A stretch of 28,288 nucleotides of DNA, taken from Mesotaenium endlicherianum (taxonomy: Eukaryota > Streptophyta > Zygnematophyceae > Zygnematales > Mesotaeniaceae). The stretch is from the NCBI GenBank assembly GCA_009602735.1, contig WELA01002181.1, forward strand, positions 67,220-95,507, read 5' to 3'. Position 1 is the stretch's first letter, and each line of letters starts with the position of its first letter. The notes beneath the pieces were generated by a model that made no database searches, was not told where the DNA came from, and was given only the letters and a program-made list of their open reading frames with translations. Shown piece after piece: positions 1-9,383 of this stretch. Both the position numbers and the translations under genes were made by a program.

Positions 1-578
1 CTCCCCCTCCTCCTCCTCCCTCCCCCCAGGGCCGAATTAATCAGGAACAGAGTTGGTGTTGGAGAGTGTGTTCCAAAGCGTTCCCAAACTTCTGCTCTCC
101 CCTCTTCTCTCCGAGACGATGAGCAGATAGGGTACTACAGGGTACTATATTACCATAAGCCAACCCTCTCCTCCCTCATCCCCTCCCCACAGATGAAAGC
201 CTCGCCGTTCTGCTTTTGGGTAGAAGCATGTACCTTTGAGTGTCAGCCATGCCAGGAGCGGGCCTCACTGGGGACAGGCCGGGAGCCAGGCTTGCAGCAT
301 GCAGGAGTCTGGTTGCAGTAGCAGGCACGGGTTCTGGGGGAGGCGTGTGAGTGCACGTGGCCTTTCCCCAACCTTGTGGCGACAGCTGACCCATTGGGGA
401 GGGCGAGTTGTGCCCTGCCAGGTGGCGCTCGTCCTCTGACCGCCTGGTGTAGCCCCTGCTGATCTTGTTGTGCTACAGAGAGAGCACTTGAGTATGCGTA
501 CATACGTCCGATGGCATCTGTGCAAGCCCTGTGCGTGTGACACCTGGCACGTGCATGTCTGTGTGCGACACGTGGCAG
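1..578 (+). other. Probable intron of the phosphorylase gene, no exon recognised
   Basis: The first recognisable exon begins after a GTGGCAG acceptor ending at 578. The residues that should precede it in the family (an INNDP...VGD..LKV stretch) were not found in any frame of 1-578. The segment starts with a pyrimidine-rich tract ending in CAG near position 29, which could be an acceptor, but the reading after it matches nothing I recognise. It is best treated as intron or unresolved. Confidence 0.5.
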
Positions 579-3236
579 GTCTTTATTCCCGACTACAACG
601 TGTCTGTCGCGGAGCTCATCATCCCGGCCAGCGACCTGTCCCAGCACATCAGGTGGGGACCTGACACGTGGCGCATGCAGCTCTTTATTTGGATACATAC
701 ACACAGACACACACACACACACACACACACAGTCATGCACTTTGCTTGTACTCACTTCAATGCAACTTCACATGCATACGCACTCCCTTCCACTGCTGTT
801 CTTATTCTGTTGACGGAGTATGAAGTAGCTTCCACCCCCTCCTTATGCAGCGCAGCCTTAGTGTTCTTCGGGCTGAGGTGAGATGAAAGGGCAGAGACAG
901 GGCTGCCGCAAATTGCGCTCTTAGTCAGTCAGTCAACCCTTGGCCTCGTCACCAGCACCGTGTCTTCAGCGGGACTCCCTGCCTCTCCCTGTGTCTGTGT
1001 GCGGTCGTCATGCACGGCCTTTGTCAGGTGCAAGCTCCAGTTGGCAGTTGCGCAATTTGTTTTCCCCCTGGTGGCATGGGAGGCGCTTTCCCCCGCTACT
1101 GACGTATGATGGTGTCCGCAACAGATACAGACACAGAGGCGGAGGCAGAGGGGGAAGAAGAAGAGAGGCGCCTAACCACAGAATCTCAGTAGCTGCAGCA
1201 GCAGTAGCGCTAGCTCGCCGGACGATGTGCGCACGCGCTTATGTGTGTGCGCGTGTGTGAGTGAGTCTTCAGGCACCACCTGCCTGCCTGCCTGCCCTGC
1301 CTGCCTGCCTGCCTCCTCTGATTTGGAGCCGACTGTGTGGCTGGCTGTGGGGGAGCAGCCTGGCGGGCAACGAGGCGTCGGGAACGAGCAACATGAAGTT
1401 TGCGATGAACGGCTGCCTCATCCTGGGCACCCACGACGGCTCGACCGTCGAGATCCGCGAGGAGATAGGAGCCGAGAACATTGTACACACCTTCCCAGAG
1501 ACACGCCCTCTCTGTTCCCCTTGTTCCAGTGTGCCCCCCGTCCGTCAGCTCTTCGCACCTGCATTGTGCTGTTAGTGTTGGGATACGTTGGTGCACACAC
1601 ACACACACACACATGTTCCACACACAACACACACGCACACACGCAGACAGGCACACGCGCATGTATGCACGCGCACGCACGCTTACACACACGCACGCAC
1701 ATACACAGAGAGAGACAGGAATAAGTGGAAGAGAGGGAGTGGGAGAGATATTGTAAGTGCTCATTCTGCCCGAACTAGAGCCTGCAGCAATACGACTCTC
1801 GACCTGCATTTGCATTTTTGTGAGGTGGAGGTACTTGCCCCTTTTATGCCCGCCTCTCTGCCATCACCCCATGGTCAAGAATCTGCCACTTGTCACGACT
1901 ACCACTGGGGTATTGCTGCATCTCTCATTGCGGACAGCAGCAGCAGCACCACAAGTGACCAGGCGGTTGCCCTTCAGACACTGAGAAAGGAGAGAAAAGC
2001 ACGCTAAAGCCTGGTGCCATACGTTATCTGCATATCTTCGCTGCTGAACTCTCTCCCTCCTGAGCTCTCTCCCTCTGGACCTAATGCTTGCGTTGCCCCC
2101 CTGCTGCTCCTGGTGCTTGCTGCTGCGCAGTTCATCTTCGGCGTGAAGGCAGAGGCGGTCGCGGCCCTGAGGGAGGCCAGGCCTGGGCTTGTGCCCAGCC
2201 GCCGCTTCACCCGCGTCGTTGGGTACGTGCATGCGCCTGCGTTACTGCCGCGCTTCTCTCTGCCGGCAGCGGCGCGGCGGCACACCCCGTCTCCTGTCTC
2301 CTTCTGCATCTGCGTGTGCATGTTCATGCGCACCAAGCTTCTGCTACTGCTGCAGCAGCCGTGGGCACGAGCTCTCCAAGTCGGGCTCTCCGAAGCGTCC
2401 GCCTGCTCCTTTTCTCTCATCATCGCCTCAGCGGTGATTTCTTCTTCGCCCAGAGACTAAGCGCGCTCGGCTCAGAGCGAGGAAGCAAGGCAGAAGGTCC
2501 TGCTCGCTGAGGCGCTTCGCTGCTAAGGAGTCATAGTTAGCTAGCCAAGGGGCAGGGAAGTTTACGTTGCTCCTTTACTCTTCGTCGCGTCTCGTCTCGC
2601 CTCGTCTTGTTCCTGTCGCCTCCCTCATCCCTCTCATCCCTCTTCATCGCCTCTTGCCTGTCTTTGCCTCTCTCTGCAGCATGATAAGGAGCGGCTACTT
2701 CGGGTGGTCCGAGTACTTTGCCCAGCTGTGTGACGCGATCGACGGGCCAGGTGGCGACTTCTACCTGCTCGCCAACGACTTTCCCAGTTACCTGGAAGCC
2801 CAGGTATGCTTTCGCGCCCGCCCCTGCGCCCTTGCCTCTGACTCTGTCACTGCCAATGCTGCAGATGCGGGTATCACGGACGTGCTCGATGCTGGGACGT
2901 GCTTGGTGCTGCAAACGGAAAACGGCACTCGCAACTTTTGGCGTTCGCATGACAAGGCCCACATCATCGAATACGTTCATCGCCGCAAAGCCTACATGAC
3001 GTGGTCTGGGCTTGTGCTCTGGTTGACATTCTTAGTTGGCATTGTCGAGGGTTGTTCTGTGGTGGCCGGCTGCGCTCCAACAGGCTGAGGTGGACAAGGC
3101 GTACGCTGACCGCACGCGCTGGACGCGCTCGTCCATCATGAGCACGGCCGGTTCTGGAAAGTTTAGCAGTGACCGCACCATCAACCAGTACGCCACCGAG
3201 ATCTGGGGCATCGAGCCGTGCACCCGCCCATTCTAA
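579..3236 (+). CDS. Alpha-glucan (starch/glycogen) phosphorylase, C-terminal exons, 5' part outside the window
   Basis: The enzyme releases glucose-1-phosphate from alpha-1,4-glucans using pyridoxal phosphate (PLP). Five exons join in frame: 579-652, 1359-1482, 2131-2222, 2680-2803 and 3084-3236 (188 aa plus TAA). Seen in order: [20 protein letters not shown], then the PLP-lysine block [16 protein letters not shown] (K is the Schiff-base lysine by family knowledge), [25 protein letters not shown], a [10 protein letters not shown] block, [14 protein letters not shown], and the terminal [14 protein letters not shown] motif. All introns are GT-AG. The residues normally reading STAGTE are SLAGNE, and GTLDGANVEI is [10 protein letters not shown]. 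The insertion that separates plastidial from cytosolic plant isoforms lies upstream, so isoform and compartment cannot be told. Family assignment is very secure; exon borders are likely exact. Confidence 0.95.
695..731. repeat. (CA)n microsatellite in phosphorylase intron
   Basis: Near-perfect AC dinucleotide run, pure from about 707, lying 43 bases downstream of the exon that ends at 652. Confidence 0.95.
1279..1315. repeat. (CCTG)n tetranucleotide repeat in intron
   Basis: About nine CCTG units with one interruption, 43 bases upstream of the exon that starts at 1359. It falls in the region where the branch point and polypyrimidine tract would normally lie. Confidence 0.9.
1592..1710. repeat. 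CA-rich imperfect microsatellite in intron
   Basis: Starts as pure (CA)n for about 22 bases, then degrades into CACG, CGCA and ACAC units. It creates long His/Thr-rich or Cys/Val-rich open frames on both strands that are not genes. Confidence 0.85.
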
Positions 3237-4403
3237 GATCACGTGGGACGACCTTTCTACTTGGTCTTACTCCTTTCCCACTGTTCTGCTTGCGGAGGGG
3301 CTCCGAAGGAACGAAGAACGTCCATTAAGTTGCGAAACTTTGCCCCTCATTATTGTTGTTGAACGTATATTTTTGCGCTGTAGTATCACTGCCGAACTTT
3401 TTACGGCATCAAGCTTGCACGAACAATATGCATATGTAGTTTTCTTTTGTACAGGAAGTTGATAAGCATTTCGGAATGCAATTTGCCGCTTTGAGCTTGG
3501 TGCCGAAGGCAATCGGATATAGAGCATCTATGCGTCGCTATCATATGAGTCTCAATGTTGCTTGCAATTTCTGTATCCTGAGTGCCAGCATATGTAGTTG
3601 CTATTGCTGTTGACTAAAAGAATGTTAGCATCAAGATCTTGCACAATATATCTTGCACATCGAGCTTGCACAATATACTCCAACCCACTGTCCGTACTAG
3701 CTCATCATGATTTGACTTGTAGAGTCATAAGAATAAGAAAAGTAGCGGGAAATTAGTTGGGCTTTTCCTGGATTTTCGCACTATATTTATGTCTCGGTAG
3801 CTTTCACAATTTTGTGCATGCTCACTAAATCGAGCACCTTCATATGACTTGTGGGACTACTTACTTGCAAAGCTCGCTACTACAGGGGCAGATCAGGTCA
3901 TTATATGTCATGAACAATTTTCAGAGGATTATTGACTTCGGTTTTTAAATGAATAAACACCTTAGTTAGTGAATTTGAATAACAGCTTCTTGAAATGGTG
4001 GGGGGGAAAATTGCAAGAACTTCACTTTTTGCGCTTTCATTGCGTCACTCCTGTAAAAGCTCCAAGTATGCTGTAGTTAGCACAAGAAAAGTCTTAAAGC
4101 ATATTATATGGTTTAAATAAGCATAAAACACATCATCAAGGCACATTGCATAGTAAATTTGGTGAACGCATGTCTCTCAAGAAAGAGCAACAAGAAATAA
4201 AGACTGGCGTTGAAGGTCATAGACTACTTGTCGGTGTCTTCCGGCATAACCGACGTTCCACGGGAGGCAGTCCAGTTCGTATGTCTAGCAAATATGGTGT
4301 TGAAGAACGAGAGAAGGCATAGGGAAACATCTCACAGACACCCTGAATCTGTTTTAATACGCTCTTGCGTTGTACATTGCATGAGCGTCGAAAAGCCTTC
4401 GCT

Positions 4404-4435
4404 CACGTCAGATATGTGTTGTCATGACTCATGAC
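4404..4435. promoter_or_regulatory. CACGTCA element and GTCATGA/TCATGAC inverted repeat upstream of ELIP
   Basis: CACGTCA (bZIP/CRE-like core) at 4404-4410 is followed by a perfect 7+7 inverted repeat with one central base at 4421-4435 (GTCATGACTCATGAC), which contains the TGACTCA core known as an AP-1/GCN4-type bZIP site. The element lies about 870-900 bases upstream of the ELIP start codon. That it controls ELIP is inference. Confidence 0.35.
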
Positions 4436-4527
4436 GACAACGCCGAATCTCGAGTCTTGAAAGTTGAGTCTTGACTCTCAGTGACAACAGAATAGTCGTC
4501 ACCAGCAGTTGTCGCTAGGTAGAGTCG

Positions 4528-4560
4528 TCATTACCAAAAGGCAGTAATGAACGGTAATGA
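4528..4560. repeat. TCATTACC ... GGTAATGA inverted repeat
   Basis: TCATTACC at 4528-4535 is the exact reverse complement of GGTAATGA at 4553-4560, and a 7-base match also occurs at 4544-4550. The repeat could form a small hairpin or be paired binding sites in the distal ELIP upstream region. Confidence 0.5.
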
Positions 4561-4906
4561 GAAAAGTTTCACGACTTCACGTTTACTGATGTGTGCGAGT
4601 AGACCCGGGCGGACCAGGGGCAGGCCGGGAGCTGCCGGAAAAAGAGCTTGTACTTCATTTTGCTTCTATATAGTGGAATTCACATGCAGTGAAATCGGAA
4701 ATTTGGAGCAACATGGAGCAACATGCATGGAGTGCTGAAGCCTTGGGGGTAAAGATTGGGTGAGGTAAAATTGGATGCAGATTGGAGGTCAAATGTGAAC
4801 CCAAGTGTCGACAGCTTGATGTGCTCATATGGTTGTCGCCGCTGCCACAGGACCAGGACACAATCGGGCCTTAGGACGCAGCTACGTAGACGCTTTATAC
4901 GATTAG

Positions 4907-4912
4907 CACGTG
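4907..4912. promoter_or_regulatory. G-box CACGTG upstream of ELIP
   Basis: A perfect CACGTG hexamer lies 265 bases upstream of the TATA box and about 390 bases before the ELIP ATG. G-boxes are well-known light- and stress-response sites (bZIP/bHLH) in green-lineage promoters, and ELIP genes are typically light-induced. Function here is inferred from position only. Confidence 0.4.
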
Positions 4913-5176
4913 AAGTGTTATGAAAGAAACAACCCGTCAGACCGTCGAACTTTTGCAGGAGCTACCCATGTGGCGACCGGGTAAGGTACATTCTACTGCT
5001 TTCTGCTCCTCGCACTTTATGCTGGTCGCAACATGTTGCACCATCGAGGGCCTCCTATACCATCCCGCACCATCGCCAGCCTCCCGCCTCGTCGCTGTCG
5101 AGGTAGGCCTGCTTACTTGGCGCTTAGAGTAGCTTTTTGATCAAGAAGCCCGTCGAACTTCACTTCGGCTTGCCGG

Positions 5177-5184
5177 TATATAAA
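5177..5184 (+). promoter_or_regulatory. TATA box of ELIP
   Basis: TATATAAA lies 120 bases before the ELIP ATG, a sensible distance for a TATA box plus an 80-90 base 5' leader. The 11-mer CCGTCGAACTT ends 16 bases before it (5150-5160) and has an exact second copy at 4942-4952. Confidence 0.65.
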
Positions 5185-5303
5185 CCAGCTCAATCTGTGG
5201 AAGGTCATAAGCGGTTCTTTACGTTACAGCATTTGCATCATCCAAAACTCTCACAGCATCTGTACAATATACATTTTTGCTTCTATACGAACAACAAATT
5301 AGA

Positions 5304-7051
5304 ATGGCGTCCACAATGGCAGCCCTTTGCAACCAGACCATTGTAGCGTCAAGCTTGAGTGCATTGCCGCACACCAGCAACTGCAACTCTTTGAGGTGGG
5401 CATTTTATGAAGCTAGATAGGATTCTTGATCTCTTAAACTGGACTTTTTTGAGGTTTAGTGGATCCATCATTCCGGTATACAACTTCATTGGATTTGCAG
5501 TTCCAGGCTTTTTTGGGCTAAGCTAATGCTGGTGGTAGAATGTATCGTCATGAAAGTTCTGCGCGTTGCTGAGGTTTGGTCGTGGCAAATCGTTCATTGA
5601 GAATGTGAAATAAATGCTTTGCCAACGCTTCACATATTCACCGAGCTTCGAAGTTTCTGCTCTGAGCAGGCAATCAGTGAAGTTTGCTCCTCTACGTCAA
5701 CGCAACGCCGGCGTTATGTGCAAGGCTGAGAACGACCCCATTGGAGCTGTAAGTTCGTCAAAATGGCCCCAGGATCTCTTTAAGATAGAGAAGACCTTAT
5801 GACACTAAGGAGTGTGAAGTAGTATGTAGCTCAGTAAATATAAGATTGATCTACTGCCTTCAAAGTTAATTGTGTAGAAAGTTGGTTGTGAGGACAGTTA
5901 TCGTTTACATCATGTTTTTTGACTTTTATGTGTCAAACTAAGTCGGAAAAAGAATGTACATGGGGGGGGGGGGAGACGTTTACATGAAAGTGAAGGGGCA
6001 ATGAAGTGTCATAGTAGCAGGAGAAAAATTTCTTGAAAGGGACATCTGAGTCTTCAGTGTGTGCCATGATACAGGCAAAGGATCTAGTGTCTGGAACGAA
6101 GAACACTATTACGGAGGAGAGTGTTCGGAAGAACATGGAGCAGAACGAATCAGAGAAGCAGTCCGTTTTTGGTACAAAGCCAGTCAGCGGTTCATTTTAC
6201 CCCCGCCCTGAGAACGAGCGCCGTCCTGAGTTGGGTAACAAAAATTTTGGCAGCATCATGGCCTTCGATGGCCCTGGTCCAGAGACCATGAACGGCAGAC
6301 TTGTAAGTGATCATCAGCTTCAACATGTTGGTGTGCTTTTCCCTGTTGATTAAAGGTTTCTCAGAGGTAACACTTGTGAAATGTATTTGTTGGAGGAGCT
6401 GAATACTCTCAAAAAATTGGTTTTTGCTCTTTTCCTCGATACGCACAAAATAGCTGACTAGGCTTTCAATCTTTATTCAATACTGAACATTTGTGTGCAA
6501 ACTCTGTAAAACTTTGCAGGCTATGCTTGGATTTGTCTGGGCCTTCTTTGCTGAGAAGTTGTCGGGAAAGCCTATCTTTGAGCAAGTGTTTGAGCCAGGC
6601 AGCCCAGGCCTCTTCTGGCTAATTGTTGCCACAAACTTGACCATCTTCGCCACCCTTGTGCCCATCTTTAATGGAGAGTCCCCAGACAGCAGGAGGTATG
6701 TCGCATCAACTCTGACTGGTACTTTCCAAGTATATTATGAATAGTCTTTCGACTCTAATTGAAGATATAGTTGTAGGAGGTATTGCTTAATTCACACTCT
6801 GGTAAATGGTGGAAAAAATTTTACATGTGAAATAATGAAAAGGGGTGAAATCTTTTGTGATTTTATATACTCGATCAGGAGCTAACTTGATTTAATGAAT
6901 ATGGAGCTAATGGGATGTGATGCATTCTTTTATGAGCAGCAATGGACCTTTCACCGCTCGTGCAGAGCGCTGGAATGGACGTATTGCAATGGTTGGCTTT
7001 GCTGGCCTCCTGGCTTTTGAGTACTTCACAGGCCGCGGATTCTTTGCTTAA
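5304..7051 (+). CDS. ELIP: Early light-inducible protein (ELIP/Cbr-like), three-helix thylakoid protein
   Basis: Light-stress member of the chlorophyll a/b-binding superfamily, thought to bind free chlorophyll and carotenoids in thylakoids. Five exons join in frame: 5304-5395, 5670-5748, 6075-6302, 6520-6695, 6940-7051 (228 aa). Residues 1 to about 48 look like a plastid transit peptide (Ser/Thr/Ala- and Arg-rich, few acids, then VMCKAEND). Two of the three predicted membrane helices carry the family's pigment-binding signature: helix 1 with MNGRLAMLGFVWAFFAE, and helix 3 with ERWNGRIAMVGFAGLLAFE. Helix 2 is the GLFWLIVATNLTIFATLV stretch. The tail FTGRGFFA is typical of ELIPs. A G-box and TATA box lie upstream. 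Exons 2 and 5 have tandem GAGCAG acceptors, so one residue could be added at each. Helix count and NGR motifs fit ELIP better than two-helix SEPs or full LHC proteins. Confidence 0.93.
5962..5973. repeat. G12 homopolymer in ELIP intron 2
   Basis: A run of 12 G, about 100 bases upstream of the exon 3 acceptor. Its length is likely unreliable in the assembly. Confidence 0.9.
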
Positions 7052-7254
7052 AGCAAGAAACTCCTTTGTACCATAGCTGAAAAGTTGTACTACTAGAAAT
7101 TCATTTTGGTGTACAAATAGCTAGTTTAGTGTACCCTGTTACTTTTCTGAGCTGTTTGAAAGTGGAAGAGATTTTACAGTGAGATTTTGCAGTAAGTTTG
7201 TATTTGTACGTTGGAAGGTTTTCATATGAGAGTATTTTTCATTATCATCTTGTA

Positions 7255-7259
7255 TGTAA
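7255..7259 (+). terminator. Candidate TGTAA poly(A) signal of ELIP
   Basis: TGTAA is the usual polyadenylation signal of chlorophyte genes. This copy lies about 200 bases downstream of the ELIP stop. A pentamer can occur by chance in AT-rich DNA, so the call is tentative. Confidence 0.3.
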
Positions 7260-8043
7260 TTACCATTGACTTTTGTGACTGTCAGTTCCTAAAAGGCAAC
7301 AAATAAGGGTTACTACATGATTGCACTACAAATAAATTTTGCAAGTAGAAGTTTGCCCCTAAAAGGGGAAATAATTTTATAACTTGTGCATTTGGGTCAT
7401 ATAGAAAAAACTTATTTTTTTCCTATGCACGTAGAAAACGCATGCATTTATATGCCATATGAATATTGTAATATAGAAATCGGCTTTTTATGGGGAATCA
7501 AAATCAAACTTGTGCATATTGTACAGTAAGTTGTGTATATATCCGGTAATACATTCGAATGTAGTGTGCAACTCTTACTTTTACATTGAAGTGGGTGACT
7601 AGTATAAGATTTGTCCCATACATCCCTACTTGAAATCTTGCACATTATCTAAATGCGAACCATTGCAGATTTTTCTTAGGATCCTCCTTCGCCACTATTT
7701 GCCACTGAGATATGAGATGCATAAATAACATTTGCGTGAATTGCAGCGTATGTCTATTGGGTGTATTGAGCAGAACAGCTACTTTTGTGTTGCATAATTT
7801 GGATAATTACATGTCAATTCCGTACAATCATCATCCCTCATCACTTCAAATCTGGCCTATTATTAATAATACTTGAAAACCATGTTCCACTTTCTGCTGT
7901 GCCACAAGCTCAAATTACATGAAAAGCAAAACTATGTACATGTGGTACAGTCTATATATAATAATACTAAATCGCCATCAACAATATTTAGAGTACATAC
8001 ATACACAAACCTTTTAGCCCTACTTTTATAATTATATCATACA

Positions 8044-8048
8044 TTACA
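8044..8048 (-). terminator. Candidate TGTAA poly(A) signal of TBCA
   Basis: The plus strand reads TTACA, giving TGTAA on the gene strand 72 bases past the stop codon, a plausible 3' UTR length. The motif is short, so chance occurrence is possible. Confidence 0.35.
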
Positions 8049-8119
8049 AAGAAATTTTCACTCCTGCTCTGCCATCTAAATGTCAGAAAGACATGTTCTA
8101 AAATGCTATATTGCCCTAG

Positions 8120-8852
8120 CTACACTTCAATTTCTTTCTCAATCTGTAAGTAGACGTTTTTGGCTTCACTCATTTCAATACTACCCCTCGATGTTGCATT
8201 CCCTTCTGCATCTTCCTGCATAGTGCACTCAAAGAGGAGACTGATGAGTATAATGGGTGGCCTGAAAATTACTGGCAGCACAAAGAAGTGTTTGCGTACA
8301 AAGAAGTGCTGGGCAAAGGCCCGGTAATGACAGAACCAACTGGTGAAGTATCTATCAGCAGAACAAGTGGCAGACATGGCAGAGAAGGAAGAGTATATAC
8401 CAAAGCAGCCTGAAGATCCTCCATAGCTCGCTCAAGTCGCTTTCGGCAATCAGGAATCATCATGCGTGTCTCTTCAACAACAGAATCCTGTCAGCAATGC
8501 AAGGAAATTGACTCATAAGTTTTTAGTTGGTACAAGTGTTAACGAGCTATGCTGAAAGACCCAACAGTAGAAAACATCTCTACCACTTTAAGATCTCGTC
8601 ATGGCTCGTATGGTGGTATCACTGCTAAGACTAACAATAATAGTCAGCCGACCTTGAGGAGCCTGATTACAAACATTATAAGCCCAATGTGTTACCAACC
8701 TGTTGCTTCAAGTCATGAGCCTCACGCCCTGCAGCTTTCATGGTCTCTGCCCTAGCCTGCTCCTGCTCGAGCTCTTTCTCATAAGTATGTAGCTCTTTAA
8801 GAATACGCTTACAAACACTCGCCTTTACCTTAAGCGCCTTACTAATATCCAT
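8120..8852 (-). CDS. TBCA: Tubulin-folding cofactor A (TBCA, Rbl2-like)
   Basis: TBCA is a small three-helix-bundle chaperone that holds beta-tubulin during assembly of the alpha/beta dimer in the cytosol. Three exons join in phase 0: 8852-8700, 8487-8401, 8215-8120 (111 aa, matching the family's usual 105-115). Exon 1 carries the N-terminal helix, with KALKVKASVCKRILKELHTY followed by a highly charged EKELEQEQAR heptad stretch. Exon 2 carries the hallmark ETRMMIPDCRKRLERAMEDL. Exon 3 gives the weakly conserved third helix ending EKEIEV. All introns are GT-AG. The ATG at 8852 begins MDISK with no upstream in-frame candidate of interest. The gene is divergent from eIF3h across 531 bases and convergent with ELIP. 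The least certain part is exon 3, which rests on phase and length. Confidence 0.92.
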
Positions 8853-9383
8853 TGTTGTGAATCAATCAAACTCTCATAAGTGTTCGTTTAAGTGCTTAAG
8901 AAGACACGGCAATGCTTTCATCACAGTGGGGAAGAAGCAAAATGTAGGACAGGCGTATGTACATGTGACCACTGACCACATGGGACGATGATGAGGTCAT
9001 AATATTTTTCTCAACGCAAAACCCTCCTTGAGCCTTCTTCGCCCCCCTCGCCTCATTAAATCTCGCGTATTGACTTAAACCCTTGCATGGTCCCATGAAA
9101 CTTCGAAATCGAGGAAGTCCCGGAAACCTGAAAACGAGGGGCGCGGGAGGGGGGAGGAGAAAGGGCCTTCCTGTAGCTAAACCCTGGCCCTCTCTAACCA
9201 ACACCACTGCATGCCCCGTGATCGTACCATACATATAACAACGACAACGGAGCGGCATAATTGCAACTCCAGAGCTCGTCATAATCTTCTTCTTATTCTA
9301 GTCGTTTAGTGTGACACTTAAGGTCGTGTCCACTAAAATATTTGGAAAACAAATTCAGGCGATAGTCAAGTTCCGGAGCGAAT
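8853..9383. promoter_or_regulatory. Shared divergent promoter region TBCA / eIF3h
   Basis: A 531-base gap between the two start codons, so both promoters must lie here. It is AT-rich at both ends, with a GC-rich purine block (about 9130-9170) in the middle. I see no clear TATA box at a fitting distance from either gene. An open frame on the minus strand (about 8896-9282) resembles nothing known and is likely chance. Confidence 0.6.

Larger units (their letters stand above)
3237..5176. other. Long AT-rich intergenic spacer (phosphorylase 3' end to ELIP promoter)
   Basis: No frame encodes a recognisable protein. The left part should hold the phosphorylase 3' UTR. A candidate AATAAA lies at 3952-3957, rather far (716 bases) from the stop. 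A CAAGATCTTG palindrome sits at 3632-3641, and the 13-mer CTTGCACAATATA occurs at 3638-3650 and 3665-3677, with CTTGCACAT between them. The right part (about 4400 onward) carries ELIP-proximal motifs listed separately. Base composition is clearly more AT-rich than the phosphorylase introns. Confidence 0.7.
7052..8119. other. Convergent AT-rich spacer between ELIP and TBCA
   Basis: Holds the 3' ends of two convergent genes and no recognisable coding sequence. TGTAA, the common green-algal poly(A) signal, occurs on the plus strand at 7255-7259 (about 200 bases after the ELIP stop) and on the minus strand at 8044-8048 (72 bases after the TBCA stop). Confidence 0.6.

Noticed and set aside
243..755. 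170-codon minus-strand open frame rich in Cys/Val
   Set aside because: It is created by the (CA)n repeat and overlaps a conserved phosphorylase exon on the other strand.
1210..1815. Long open frames on both strands around 1.2-1.8 kb
   Set aside because: They read through CCTG and CA repeats and the phosphorylase exon; no conserved protein outside that exon.
8896..9282. 128-codon minus-strand frame in the TBCA/eIF3h promoter
   Set aside because: No recognisable domain, low-complexity Pro/Arg-rich composition, and placed in a divergent promoter.
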